From Candidatus Onthoplasma faecigallinarum (GTDB taxonomy: Bacteria > Bacillota > Clostridia > Christensenellales > UBA1242), in NCBI GenBank assembly GCA_018715225.1, contig DVMB01000062.1, positions 1-15,303 on the forward strand: 15,303 nucleotides of DNA, given 5' to 3'. Below are positions 1 to 7,837 of the stretch, piece after piece; the first letter of the stretch is position 1; every line of letters starts with the position of its first letter. A program made the translations under genes and the position numbers. Below the pieces are notes generated by a model that was not told where the DNA came from, ran no database searches, and saw nothing but the letters and a program-made list of their open reading frames with translations.

Positions 1-44
1 CATAAAAATACTAAAAATAACTACATTTTTACTATCATTTATTA

Positions 45-743
45 TTAATTTATAATTTTTTCAATAGTTTTCTCAAAAATCTTAAACGCTGGATTGTTAT
101 AATCTGGAGCCACTTTGAATTTCATGTTTTCTTTCGTGATTGGATGAATGAACGTCAGTTCATATGACCATAGAGCCAACGCTCCTCCATGAAGTTTGTC
201 TCCATATTTAAAATCGCCATAAATTGGTGTATTCAACTGCCCAGACATCTGCACTCTTATTTGATGACTTCTGCCCGTGATTAAGTTCACATCTATCAAG
301 GACAATTTGTTTTTTGTCTCTACGACTTTATATTCTAGTATTGCCTCTTTACTACCCTCTTCTAATTGCGGAGCAATTTTTACAGTGTTAGTTTTTTCGT
401 CTTTTTTGAGATAGGTTACAAGTCTATTTTCTACCAACTGCGGTCTACCATTGACTACACAAAAATATTTTTTCTTCAATTGTTTTTTCTTCAATTGCTC
501 GGTCAATCTTGATGCTGCTTTGCTAGTTTTTGCAAATACCATAACCCCGCCTGTAGGTCTATCCAATCTATGAACAAGCCCCAAGAAAACATTGCCCGGT
601 TTATTGTCTCGCTGTTTGATATAGTTCTTGATGATTGTCAGCATGTCAATATCTTTACTGCTATCTGCCTGCACGGAAATATTTTGTGGTTTTATCACCA
701 CAATGACATGATTATCTTCGTATATAATTTTTGGTTCTATCAT
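45..743 (-). CDS. RluA-family pseudouridine synthase
   Basis: Isomerises uridine to pseudouridine in rRNA or tRNA. The catalytic signature HRLDRPTGG is at residues 58-66, with D61 the expected catalytic aspartate, and the second family motif ITGRSHQIR lies near residue 157. At 232 aa there is no room for an N-terminal S4 domain, so it resembles the short RluA/RluC-like group that has only the catalytic domain. The ATG overlaps the TGA of the upstream methyltransferase gene (ATGA), and AAGGG lies just before the start, so the two are translationally coupled. Family assignment is firm; the target nucleotide cannot be told from sequence alone. It is the last gene of a three-gene RNA-modification/regulatory operon. 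No terminator hairpin is visible in the 44 bases after it. Confidence 0.93.
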   Translation of the reverse strand: MIEPKIIYEDNHVIVVIKPQNISVQADSSKDIDMLTIIKNYIKQRDNKPGNVFLGLVHRLDRPTGGVMVFAKTSKAASRLTEQLKKKQLKKKYFCVVNGRPQLVENRLVTYLKKDEKTNTVKIAPQLEEGSKEAILEYKVVETKNKLSLIDVNLITGRSHQIRVQMSGQLNTPIYGDFKYGDKLHGGALALWSYELTFIHPITKENMKFKVAPDYNNPAFKIFEKTIEKIIN

Positions 744-1594
744 AATTTCCCTTCAAATATTTTTATTGCACTGCATCCACACGGCAAGACTATTCCCTTT
801 TCCTTCGTCGGCAAGCCAACCTCATATGAATACGTCTCCCCAGTAGCTATAGTTGAATTTAATATATTGGACATGACTGTGGGCTGTAATCCAGTCGTGT
901 AACTATTTATCAAGACGAATAGCGGTCTTTCACTCAAAATTTTAGCACAATTTTTAACAAATTCATAGATGTTGTCCTCAATCTTCCATGTTTCACCTTT
1001 TGGTCCACGTCCAAAGGATGGAGGGTCCATGATGATAGCATCGTATCGGTTGCCTCGCCTTATCTCACGTTGAACAAATTTCATACAGTCATCTAAAATG
1101 TATCTAATATTTGTAATATTATTTAATTTAGCATTGATTTTCGCTATGTCTATCATGCTTTTCGCCGCATCTACGTGCGTAACTTCTGCCCCAGCGAGTG
1201 CACATTCCACACTCGCCGCTCCAGTGTAGGCAAACAAATTGAGCACTTTTATTTTCCTGCCTGATTTTTTTATCAAATCGGTCATGATATCCCAATTCAC
1301 AGCCTGTTCAGGAAAAAGGCAAATATGTTTGAAACTCATTGGTTCAATGTGAAATTTCACATTTTTTCTTTCTATTACAAAACTTTTTGGTATTTTAGGG
1401 TTCAATGTCCACTGCCCAGATTTGTTCTCCGTACGTTTGTATTTGGCATCAACTTTTTCATCTAAATTCGTATCCGTTTTCCATATGACCTGTGGGTCGG
1501 GACGCAAAAAAGTATATCCACCGATTCTTTCCAACTTTTCTCCATTAGCAGTGGACAAAACTTCGTAATCTTTCCAGTCTGTCGCAATCTTCAT
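740..1594 (-). CDS. COG1092-type class I SAM-dependent methyltransferase
   Basis: A Rossmann-fold methyltransferase, probably acting on rRNA. SAM-binding motif I (VLNLFAYTGAAS) is at residues 117-128, the acidic motif II residue is about D142, and catalytic motif IV DPPSFGRG is at 190-197. These match the catalytic half of RlmI/RlmK-like 23S rRNA m5C/m7G enzymes, but the N-terminal PUA domain of RlmI is absent; about 80 residues of a different N-terminal region take its place. I chose the ATG at 1594, where TGATG overlaps the stop of the upstream gene, over a TTG one codon earlier. No strong Shine-Dalgarno is visible, so translation is probably coupled. It sits directly before an RluA-type synthase, which fits an RNA-modification role. 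Substrate unknown. Confidence 0.88.
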   Translation of the reverse strand: MKIATDWKDYEVLSTANGEKLERIGGYTFLRPDPQVIWKTDTNLDEKVDAKYKRTENKSGQWTLNPKIPKSFVIERKNVKFHIEPMSFKHICLFPEQAVNWDIMTDLIKKSGRKIKVLNLFAYTGAASVECALAGAEVTHVDAAKSMIDIAKINAKLNNITNIRYILDDCMKFVQREIRRGNRYDAIIMDPPSFGRGPKGETWKIEDNIYEFVKNCAKILSERPLFVLINSYTTGLQPTVMSNILNSTIATGETYSYEVGLPTKEKGIVLPCGCSAIKIFEGKL

Positions 1595-2313
1595 CAATAT
1601 ACGTCCAATATCTTTTTCATATCAATAATATCTGCGGAAGATATGATACACAAAGGACGCCCTGTATCTTTGCCGTTCTTTGTGATGAGGATAATGAGTA
1701 GTTTCCTATTGTTTTCGAAATAATTCATAGCAGAATCTATCGTCAAATCTTCATCAGCCAGCATGAAATAATAGTCGTCCCCCATGCTTTCCATTATCTC
1801 TCCGACTGTTGTATTTTCGATAAATTCCTGCAAGTTGACTTTTTCTCCAACTTTTTGTCCCAAAATGTTGATCAACTTTCGCCCGTTTAATATACCGATC
1901 AGCCTCTCTCCTTCATAGGTAGGCAAATTGGAATACCCCGTCCTTGATATCAATTCCATGGCTACAGATATTTTCATATCACTATTGATTGTTATTACCT
2001 CTTTGTTGCCCACTCTATCAATGGCTATAGGTGGTTCGCTGATCAACTCTGCCAATTTTTCCATCTTCATCACCACATCGTCATGTGGCTCAGCGATGGT
2101 ATATTTGCTATTGCCGTTATGGATAATGGCGTTTCTCAACCTGCCAAAGTCTATCAAATCTTCTTCATATTTTCTCACAACGCTATTGAGGACCACACTT
2201 CTTCTAACGATGTCGCTAAATGACATGCTACGTTTAAAATCATATATGGTTCTCAAACTATAATCAATTTGATTGTATGCTGCAATAAATCTTTCCGCAT
2301 TAGTTTTTTTCAT
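1594..2313 (-). CDS. HEPN-like / tandem CBS domain protein
   Basis: A 239-aa protein in two parts. The helical N-terminus (about 1-95) carries RNAIIH at 60-65, the R-x4-H signature of HEPN domains, which in many families are RNases or nucleotidyltransferase partners. Residues about 109-160 and 181-235 form two CBS domains (SRTGYSNLPTYEGERLIG; a second with LLIILITKNG), a pair that usually binds adenine nucleotides such as AMP, ATP or c-di-AMP. The likely picture is a nucleotide-sensing regulator, possibly with RNA-directed activity, but this is inference. Start ATG at 2313 has GGAG five bases upstream. It heads the operon with the methyltransferase and pseudouridine synthase. The putative -10 is so close that the leader would be only about 10 nt. 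Confidence 0.75.
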   Translation of the reverse strand: MKKTNAERFIAAYNQIDYSLRTIYDFKRSMSFSDIVRRSVVLNSVVRKYEEDLIDFGRLRNAIIHNGNSKYTIAEPHDDVVMKMEKLAELISEPPIAIDRVGNKEVITINSDMKISVAMELISRTGYSNLPTYEGERLIGILNGRKLINILGQKVGEKVNLQEFIENTTVGEIMESMGDDYYFMLADEDLTIDSAMNYFENNRKLLIILITKNGKDTGRPLCIISSADIIDMKKILDVY

Positions 2314-2328
2314 AATATCTCCAATGAT

Positions 2329-2358
2329 ATTATATCAAATTTTATATAGATTTTACAA
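2329..2358 (-). promoter_or_regulatory. Putative sigma-A promoter of the HEPN-CBS operon
   Basis: On the minus strand TTGTAA (2353-2358), an 18-bp spacer and a perfect TATAAT (2329-2334). Transcription would begin almost at the GGAG ribosome site of the gene starting at 2313, giving a very short leader. Confidence 0.55.
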
Positions 2359-2360
2359 AT

Positions 2361-2380
2361 AAAAAAGGGGTTGTCCCCCT
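2361..2380 (-). terminator. Rho-independent terminator of the 202-aa gene
   Basis: Read on the minus strand, AGGGG pairs with CCCCT around a small loop and is followed by a run of six T. It lies 6 bases past the stop of the unknown gene 2387-2995 and just before the next promoter. Confidence 0.8.
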
Positions 2381-2386
2381 AATTTA

Positions 2387-2995
2387 TTATGCTTTTAGTT
2401 CATTTATTATATTTCCGCCTCTACAATAAGTTAGATAATTAACCAATATAGATGTGTGGATACATGACTCGATATATTCTTGTTTTGATTCATAATTTGG
2501 AACTTCTACTTTAGTATTATAAGTTGAATTGTATTTTTTCGCTATAGGTTGTCTTTTCAAAATTGAATGTAATTTATTATGAAATTGATCTTTGTACATA
2601 TTTACCAAAACAGATTTGTCTTGATTAGGTAAATTTATATATCTTACATCTCTTGCAATGTTTCTAAAGCCACGTTTCATCTCTTGATTTACCAATTCGT
2701 GTGTATAAAAATGTACAAGTTTAAAGACAAATTTATCTATTGAATAATGTTCGTCATTGATCAAAATCTTGCCATCCTCGTCTGGACGTATGTAATCATA
2801 AACATCATTTGATGTCAACTTCGATGCATCTATTTTAAAATCATTTATAATTTTTTTAGCATTAACGTCATCTTTGTTTTTTAGCATATTTGAAATATCA
2901 TCTTGCACAAAAGATACAACATTTCTATAAACGTCATTAAAGTCTATATCATCTATTGTTCTATATATAACTTGTTCTAATTTTGCTGTTTCCAT
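2387..2995 (-). CDS. Hypothetical protein, 202 aa
   Basis: I do not recognise this protein. It is soluble, rich in charged residues and apparently helical, with no signal peptide, membrane segment or nucleotide-binding motif visible. The start is ATG at 2995, with AGGTGG five bases upstream; a GTG three codons earlier falls inside that ribosome site and is rejected. The gene is monocistronic: it has its own consensus promoter (TTGACA-17-TATATT) and its own terminator. Its promoter is back-to-back with that of the SRP RNA. Repeated D/N-rich turns near the N-terminus (IDDIDFNDVY) and a conserved-looking RRGFRN/ARDVRYINL-like basic centre are the only notable stretches. A housekeeping role is possible given the strong promoter, but no function is claimed. 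Confidence 0.8.
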   Translation of the reverse strand: METAKLEQVIYRTIDDIDFNDVYRNVVSFVQDDISNMLKNKDDVNAKKIINDFKIDASKLTSNDVYDYIRPDEDGKILINDEHYSIDKFVFKLVHFYTHELVNQEMKRGFRNIARDVRYINLPNQDKSVLVNMYKDQFHNKLHSILKRQPIAKKYNSTYNTKVEVPNYESKQEYIESCIHTSILVNYLTYCRGGNIINELKA

Positions 2996-3012
2996 ATTTA
3001 CCACCTAGCAAA

Positions 3013-3041
3013 AATATACCACCGATTCACCAGTTTGTCAA
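3013..3041 (-). promoter_or_regulatory. Consensus sigma-A promoter for the 202-aa gene
   Basis: Minus strand: perfect TTGACA (3036-3041), 17-bp spacer, TATATT (3013-3018), followed a few bases later by the AGGTGG ribosome site. Confidence 0.85.
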
Positions 3042-3092
3042 TAGTAAAATTTTTTATATTTTTGTCATTTGCTTAAAATTGACTCAAAATAC

Positions 3093-3121
3093 TTGAAAAT
3101 TATTGCGTTTTGTTATATAAT
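3093..3121 (+). promoter_or_regulatory. Promoter of the SRP RNA
   Basis: TTGAAA (3093-3098), 17-bp spacer, perfect TATAAT (3116-3121). Start of transcription is expected near 3127, exactly where the 5' strand of the SRP RNA closing helix begins. Confidence 0.85.
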
Positions 3122-3126
3122 TTGGT

Positions 3127-3402
3127 CAAGTTGTACTAGGCGGGGAGCTAGTGGTGCCCTGTAACCCACAATCCACTACAGTGGGGCTGATGTGCTCTAA
3201 GCGGGGTAAATTTGGTTGTGTTGAGTAACTTATATTCATGTTGAAATCAAGGTCTCATACAATATTGCCCTACGAATCATGTCAGGGTCGGAAGACAGCA
3301 GCATTAAGTAGAATACAGTATGTGCTATGAGGTTGCTTTGGTGGAGTGTTTATAAATTATGCCAGCAGTCAGTTTGCTTCAATTAGGCATGTGCAACTTG
3401 CC
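3127..3402 (+). ncRNA. ffs: Signal recognition particle RNA, long Bacillus type with Alu domain
   Basis: RNA scaffold of the signal recognition particle, which binds Ffh and directs membrane proteins to the translocon. The S-domain core is plain: GTCAGGGTC, GGAA tetraloop (3290-3293), GACAGCAGC. The 5' Alu domain carries GGTGCCCTGTAACCC, as in the large SRP RNA of Bacillus. The ends pair: CAAGTTGTAC (3127-3136) with GTGCAACTTG (3391-3400), one G-U. The length of about 275 nt fits the roughly 270-nt B. subtilis RNA. It is the only plus-strand gene among minus-strand neighbours and has its own promoter and terminator. The exact ends are inferred from the closing helix. Confidence 0.96.
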
Positions 3403-3406
3403 ATAC

Positions 3407-3432
3407 AAAAAATCGGGTTTCCCCGATTTTTT
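3407..3432. terminator. Bidirectional terminator between SRP RNA and permease gene
   Basis: AAAAAATCGGG (3407-3417) pairs with CCCGATTTTTT (3422-3432) around a 4-base loop. It has T tracts on both strands, so it can end the plus-strand SRP RNA and the minus-strand permease mRNA, whose stop codon starts at 3432. Confidence 0.9.
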
Positions 3433-4739
3433 TAATCTTCTGTATATTCCGCTTTGATAATTGTATACTTTGAAGCGTATTTTTTCACTAAAAATTTTAT
3501 GAACACAATCATTGAAATAATCAACGGCACAGCCAGTATCGCTATATACACTAAATTACTATATCCAAAATTATCATTAAATACACTCAACAACAACGCA
3601 TAAAGCGAACTAAATGACGCATATCCCAAATATTCTGCCATGTTTTTTAGATTGTATCCACGCTCCAAATTTTTCTTCGTCAAGCAGACCTGCAAATATT
3701 TTGTCATAAAGATTTGATTTGGTGGACGCAGACTCGCAAATATATACGACATGATCAAGATCAACACGATAGATAATATACTAGAAGGATTTATTAAATA
3801 CACAACGCCTGTGCCAACTAGACAGAGTATCGCCAGCGCGCAAAACAACACGATACTTCGCACTCCAAATTTCAATTCATATTTGAATTGGTATTTGCTT
3901 GACAATGAATTTGCTATCCTATAGCCAGAATACAAAATACCGAAAAGCCAAACAGGAATCACTCCGCCATCTGTCAACCCCTGTAGATATATCCTCAACA
4001 TACTTGAATCTATGGAGACCACGCCTCTAAAGAAGAATAGATATACTAACATTGACAATATGAACCCTGAAAGCAAAATCTTTTTATACGAGTCTGGCTT
4101 CACTGATTTTTTCTTGACCTGTGTTTGTTGAAGGTCTAGATTGCTGTCTTGGAATTTTGTTGGTTCTTTTAATAACAGTGAAAATAGTTGGACGAAAATC
4201 AATATTACAAACGCCAATATAAATGCCAAATATGGGTTAAATTGGTAAATATATGTCGCAAATATAGCTCCCACTGCATCAAGAAAATAATAGATTCCTA
4301 GTCCGCTACCATAGATTCTATTAAACTCTTTATCTCTTTTGACCGCATGCAATGAATCTGATAAAATGATGCTTTGTTTTATATTTACAACCACCATTGA
4401 AATGCTGAAGATAATTTCCGCTATGACAAACTCATAAAAACTATTTCCAAATATTACTATAATTAAAAAAATCATTGTGCAACAAACTGCAATTTGCATA
4501 GACAATATCGGTTTTACTTTAGAAAACAATTTTGTCAATGGCACACTCAAAATAAAAGCTGAAACATACAAGATTGAATCTAGCAATACCGCCTGCGAAT
4601 AACTGAGCCCTTTTACATTGGTGTAAAACAGCATTATAATGGTCCAAACAAAAAATATATCCCACGTAAACGCCAAATAAGTAGGATACAACTTTATATT
4701 CCTATTCATATAATAGTTCTTTTTTTGTTCGTCGTCCAT
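3432..4739 (-). CDS. MFS-like membrane transporter
   Basis: A 435-aa polytopic membrane protein with about twelve hydrophobic segments in two halves separated by a charged loop (about residues 193-218, KEPTKFQDSNLDLQQTQVKK), the layout of the major facilitator superfamily. The segment after TM4 (residues about 118-145) holds charged residues in the place of the usual MFS loop. The substrate cannot be told; no antibiotic or sugar signature is recognisable. No Shine-Dalgarno precedes the ATG at 4739, nor the alternative ATG at residue 11 (4709). An AT-rich TATAAA ends 10 bases upstream of 4739, so the mRNA may be leaderless or nearly so. The gene lies behind the polA terminator and shares its own terminator with the SRP RNA. 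Confidence 0.85.
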   Translation of the reverse strand: MDDEQKKNYYMNRNIKLYPTYLAFTWDIFFVWTIIMLFYTNVKGLSYSQAVLLDSILYVSAFILSVPLTKLFSKVKPILSMQIAVCCTMIFLIIVIFGNSFYEFVIAEIIFSISMVVVNIKQSIILSDSLHAVKRDKEFNRIYGSGLGIYYFLDAVGAIFATYIYQFNPYLAFILAFVILIFVQLFSLLLKEPTKFQDSNLDLQQTQVKKKSVKPDSYKKILLSGFILSMLVYLFFFRGVVSIDSSMLRIYLQGLTDGGVIPVWLFGILYSGYRIANSLSSKYQFKYELKFGVRSIVLFCALAILCLVGTGVVYLINPSSILSIVLILIMSYIFASLRPPNQIFMTKYLQVCLTKKNLERGYNLKNMAEYLGYASFSSLYALLLSVFNDNFGYSNLVYIAILAVPLIISMIVFIKFLVKKYASKYTIIKAEYTED

Positions 4740-4768
4740 TTGGTATTATTTTATATGAAAATAAAAAA

Positions 4769-4806
4769 ACTACAAATTATTTTGCTATTTTTTCACAATT
4801 TGTAGT
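4769..4806 (-). terminator. Terminator of polA
   Basis: Perfect 10-bp arms ACTACAAATT (4769-4778) and AATTTGTAGT (4797-4806), 18-base loop. On the minus strand the stem is followed by seven T, 18 bases past the polA stop. A T run on the plus side makes it look weakly bidirectional. Confidence 0.8.
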
Positions 4807-4823
4807 ATTTTTTGTGGAAATTT

Positions 4824-7346
4824 TTACTTTGCATCATACAAAGTTTTACCTTCTGTGATCTCTACCAAAAGAGGAACTTGCAATTTGACAACATTTTCCA
4901 TCTCTTCTTTCAATATTTTTTTGACAGCCTCGCTCTCCATTGGATAACAATCTATAATTAATTCATCGTGGATTTGCAAAACTAATTTACTGTGCAGTTT
5001 TTCGTCTCTCAATCTTTTATGGACACGTATCATAGCAATTTTAATAATATCACTGGCACTCCCCTGCAGCGGCATATTTTTTGCTATTCGCTCTGCGAAT
5101 CCACGCATCACATGATTTGATGAATTTATATCAGGAATATGTCGTACTCTTCCCATTATGGTAGACGAATATCCCTTTTCTCTAGCCTGTCTAATGCACT
5201 CTTCGCCATATTCCTTAACTTTTGGATATATGGTCATATATTTATTTATAAATTCTGCTGCTTCTTTCGTTGATGAATTTATATTTTGGCTCAACCCGTA
5301 CGCACTTATACCATATATGATACCGAAATTTACCGATTTTGCCACCCGTCTCATGTTAGGAGTAACCTTGTCTATAGAGACATTGAATATCTTACTTGCA
5401 GTCGCAGTGTGGATATCTTTCCCTGACAAATAATCGGCTATCATATTTTCATCTTGACTAAAATTTGCTATCAATCTAAGTTCTATTTGATTATAGTCAG
5501 CACTAATCAACGTCCCATCTTCAAACGAACTATAAAACATCTTTCTAAGAAGTTTTCCTTCGTCATCTCGAATAGGTAAATTTTGTAGATTCGGTTCCCT
5601 ACTCGACAGCCTACCCGTGCTGGTCGCTCGTTGCATAAATGTGGTATGAATTTTGCCATCTTCTTTCACATAATTTAGCATACCATCAAGATATGTGCTG
5701 ATAAGTTTGCTGATCTTTCTATATCTAATCAAATAGCCAACAATTTCATGTTTGTTCGCTATTGCGTTCAATACTTCAATAGACGTTCCTTTCTTTCCTT
5801 TATATTCAATATTTAGTTTGTCAAATAGTATAGTTTGCAGTTGTTTTGGGCTATTGATATTGAATTCCTCGCCTGCCAATTCATAAATCTTTTTCGTAAT
5901 GTTATCGAGCTCTTCATGATAAGTCACACTCAACGATTTTATTTGATTGCTATCTATTTTTAGTCCAAACATCTCCATATCAAATAGCACTCTAACTAAA
6001 GGTAACTCTATTTCATTGTAAAGTTTTAATTGTAGATTATTTATCAATTTGTTGATATATATTTCCTTCAATTTAATGAGTCCGTATGCCGTAGTGTTGG
6101 TTGTTATATTGTTCATCTTGAACGCCTCGTCCACACTTATGTCTCCATCAATCTCATTGATGATATATATCGCCATAGACACATCAAAATAGTTGTTGAC
6201 CTCAATATCATAAAAACTCAAATCATGCATCAACAACTTTGCGTCAAAACAAATTTTTTGTTTTTCTCCAGCAAAGATTTTTTTGATTTTTTCTAAATTA
6301 TCATTAAAAACACTGCTATTTTTATATAAAATATATTCTTTTTCTTCAAAAGAAAAATTTATTGTCATTTGATCAGCAAAAACAGCAAAGGAGTTAGGAA
6401 GATTTTCGCTCATTGCTTCTAAGTCATCATTTGATTCAATCTCTATGATTTTGGCATCTAAATTGACTTTTTCTTCAACTGGCAACTGAGAAAAATTGAA
6501 CAAATCTTTACGTTGTAAAATTGATTTAAAATCTAATTCACTCATCAATTTATAGACCTTTTCTTTGAATGGTAAACTATATTCAAAATCAGTCAGTTTT
6601 TCATCTATCTCCACATCCAACTTGATAGTCGCCAATGTTTTAGACAGATATGCCATGTCCTTATGATCTATCAATTTTTGTTTTAGATTTTTAGGAAGTT
6701 CATCTAAATGTTGGTACACATTGTCCAAATTATCATATTGCTGAATCAGTTTGCTTGCCCCGACCTTTCCTATCCCCATCACACCTGGGATGTTGTCGGA
6801 CGAATCACCCATGATAGATTTCAATTCTATGACTTGATATGGTTTCAGTTGAAACTCTTTTAGCAACACGCTCTCATTTACTTTCAAAACATTGGAGATC
6901 CCTTTTTGAGTGAGCCAAACTTCTGTATTGTTGTTTATCAGTTGAAGCAAGTCTCTATCTCCTGAGACCAAAATGAAGTTCTGCTCGAACTTTCTAGTTA
7001 GCGAACCAATTATGTCGTCTGCTTCAATTTCTTTTTTTTCTAAAACGGCTATTCCCATCGCCTGCAACAATTCTTTCAACACTGGAAGTTGAGATGCCAA
7101 ATCTTCTGGCATCTTGTCTCTCTTGCCCTTATATTCTTGATACAAATCATTTCTAAAAGTGTGTTTTCCCGCATCAAAAACACATGCTAAATATTTTGGT
7201 TTTTCATTAGTAATGACGTTTAATAGCATATTTATAAATCCAAATATAGCATTGCAAGGTTTATTTGACAAACTCTTTAACATTGGCAGAGCATAAAAGG
7301 CACGGTTAATCAAACTATTACCATCGATTATTACAAATTTTTCCAT
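4824..7346 (-). CDS. polA: DNA polymerase I
   Basis: Fills gaps and removes RNA primers in replication and repair. Three domains are visible in 840 aa. The 5'-3' exonuclease (about 1-290) has IDGNSLINRAFYA, EIEADDIIG, SGDRDLL and GDSSDNIPGVMGIGK. The 3'-5' exonuclease-like region (about 300-435) has lost its metal-binding residues: AVFADQM stands where the DxE of motif I is expected, so proofreading is probably dead, as in Bacillus and Thermus enzymes. The polymerase (about 445-840) has motif A SADYNQIELR (D617), motif B RRVAKSVNFGIIYG (666-679) and motif C QIHDELIID (H793-E795). The start is ATG at 7346; a GTG fifteen codons upstream gives a non-homologous leader that overlaps the promoter. 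No Shine-Dalgarno is present. Confidence 0.98.
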   Translation of the reverse strand: MEKFVIIDGNSLINRAFYALPMLKSLSNKPCNAIFGFINMLLNVITNEKPKYLACVFDAGKHTFRNDLYQEYKGKRDKMPEDLASQLPVLKELLQAMGIAVLEKKEIEADDIIGSLTRKFEQNFILVSGDRDLLQLINNNTEVWLTQKGISNVLKVNESVLLKEFQLKPYQVIELKSIMGDSSDNIPGVMGIGKVGASKLIQQYDNLDNVYQHLDELPKNLKQKLIDHKDMAYLSKTLATIKLDVEIDEKLTDFEYSLPFKEKVYKLMSELDFKSILQRKDLFNFSQLPVEEKVNLDAKIIEIESNDDLEAMSENLPNSFAVFADQMTINFSFEEKEYILYKNSSVFNDNLEKIKKIFAGEKQKICFDAKLLMHDLSFYDIEVNNYFDVSMAIYIINEIDGDISVDEAFKMNNITTNTTAYGLIKLKEIYINKLINNLQLKLYNEIELPLVRVLFDMEMFGLKIDSNQIKSLSVTYHEELDNITKKIYELAGEEFNINSPKQLQTILFDKLNIEYKGKKGTSIEVLNAIANKHEIVGYLIRYRKISKLISTYLDGMLNYVKEDGKIHTTFMQRATSTGRLSSREPNLQNLPIRDDEGKLLRKMFYSSFEDGTLISADYNQIELRLIANFSQDENMIADYLSGKDIHTATASKIFNVSIDKVTPNMRRVAKSVNFGIIYGISAYGLSQNINSSTKEAAEFINKYMTIYPKVKEYGEECIRQAREKGYSSTIMGRVRHIPDINSSNHVMRGFAERIAKNMPLQGSASDIIKIAMIRVHKRLRDEKLHSKLVLQIHDELIIDCYPMESEAVKKILKEEMENVVKLQVPLLVEITEGKTLYDAK

Positions 7347-7352
7347 AATATT

Positions 7353-7381
7353 AGTATAACACAAAAATTTAAAAAAACCAA
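7353..7381 (-). promoter_or_regulatory. Putative leaderless promoter of polA
   Basis: Minus strand: TTGGTT (7376-7381), 17-bp spacer, TATACT (7353-7358, preceded by TGT, an extended-10-like context). The polA ATG is the seventh base after the -10, where transcription normally starts, and there is no ribosome site between them. Confidence 0.6.
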
Positions 7382-7428
7382 CTATGAACACTGCAAATTA
7401 AAAAGATAGAGAAAATTTAAAAAATCTC

Positions 7429-7457
7429 TTGCCATACCGCATAAAATATGATATATT
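7429..7457 (+). promoter_or_regulatory. Promoter reading toward tRNA-Leu
   Basis: TTGCCA (7429-7434), 17-bp spacer, TATATT (7452-7457). It is divergent from the polA promoter; the transcript would start near 7464 and reach the tRNA at 7639. Confidence 0.65.
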
Positions 7458-7463
7458 ATAAAT

Positions 7464-7638
7464 GTCAATTTTAAAAAATCTTTACGAAATGACAAAAGGA
7501 AGCACTCAAGCAACACTCTTACGAGAATTTGTTCAAAGTAAGATAAGGAGCAAACAAGTCATAGTGAGTCATGCAAGCTAAGCGAACATACGATAAAGAC
7601 GCAATTGGAACAGACTTACCTATCTAGTATCTTAATAT
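7464..7638 (+). other. Unexplained ~175-nt leader upstream of tRNA-Leu
   Basis: Between the candidate promoter and the tRNA there is no recognised RNA gene. A 30-codon frame (7489-7581) lacks a ribosome site and is not called. The stretch is noticeably richer in C and G than the flanking intergenic DNA. It may be a processed 5' leader or a small RNA; nothing more can be supported. Confidence 0.35.
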
Positions 7639-7724
7639 GCCGAAGTGGCGAAATGGCAGACGCACAAGACTCAAAATCTTGCGATAGCAATATCATGTCG
7701 GTTCGACCCCGACCTTCGGCACCA
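7639..7724 (+). tRNA. tRNA-Leu (anticodon CAA)
   Basis: Class II tRNA of 86 nt. The acceptor stem GCCGAAG (7639-7645) pairs with CTTCGGC (7714-7720), with discriminator A7721 and an encoded CCA (7722-7724). The anticodon stem CAAGA/TCTTG encloses CTCAAAA with anticodon CAA at 7672-7674, reading UUG. A long variable arm follows, then the T stem GTCGG/CCGAC (7697-7713) with loop TTCGACC. It stays intact at the left end of the provirus, which is how tRNA-targeting integrases leave their target. Confidence 0.96.
7697..7724. other. Candidate attachment site (attL) in the tRNA-Leu 3' end
   Basis: The T arm, 3' acceptor strand and CCA form the usual core for tyrosine integrases. Phage genes begin just after. 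The matching attR would lie beyond base 15303 past the integrase gene, so the core cannot be verified here. The call rests on position and family habit. Confidence 0.5.
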
Positions 7725-7806
7725 TTCATAAATACCTATTTTATAACACTTTTATTAACTTTTAACATTTTAAAAACATAGTTGATATTTTATTAATTTG
7801 TTTATT

Positions 7807-7827
7807 TTGACCCCATTCTTGACCCCA
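7807..7827. repeat. Direct repeat TTGACCCCA, two copies 12 bp apart
   Basis: Copies at 7807-7815 and 7819-7827, about 85 bases inside the provirus from the tRNA end. The position suits arm-type integrase binding sites. On the minus strand they can also be read as a Trp-Gly-Gln repeat frame, so a remnant of an integrase 3' end is an alternative. Confidence 0.5.
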
Positions 7828-7837
7828 ATCTTCATGC

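Noticed and set aside
1..44. Start of another minus-strand gene at base 3
   Set aside because: A CAT at bases 1-3 could be an ATG on the minus strand, but no coding sequence is visible to support it.
570..902. Plus-strand open frame of 110 codons
   Set aside because: Antisense to the pseudouridine synthase and methyltransferase genes, with no ribosome site or protein-like pattern.
1928..2263. Plus-strand open frame of 111 codons
   Set aside because: Complement of the HEPN-CBS gene; its hydrophobic look comes from the antisense of charged codons.
7347..7391. GTG start giving polA a 15-residue extension
   Set aside because: The extension is not part of PolA N-termini, the codon has no ribosome site, and it overlaps the promoter. 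ATG at 7346 begins the family's MxKFVIIDGNS.
7489..7581. 30-codon frame upstream of tRNA-Leu
   Set aside because: No ribosome site, no recognisable pattern, and short open frames are expected by chance.
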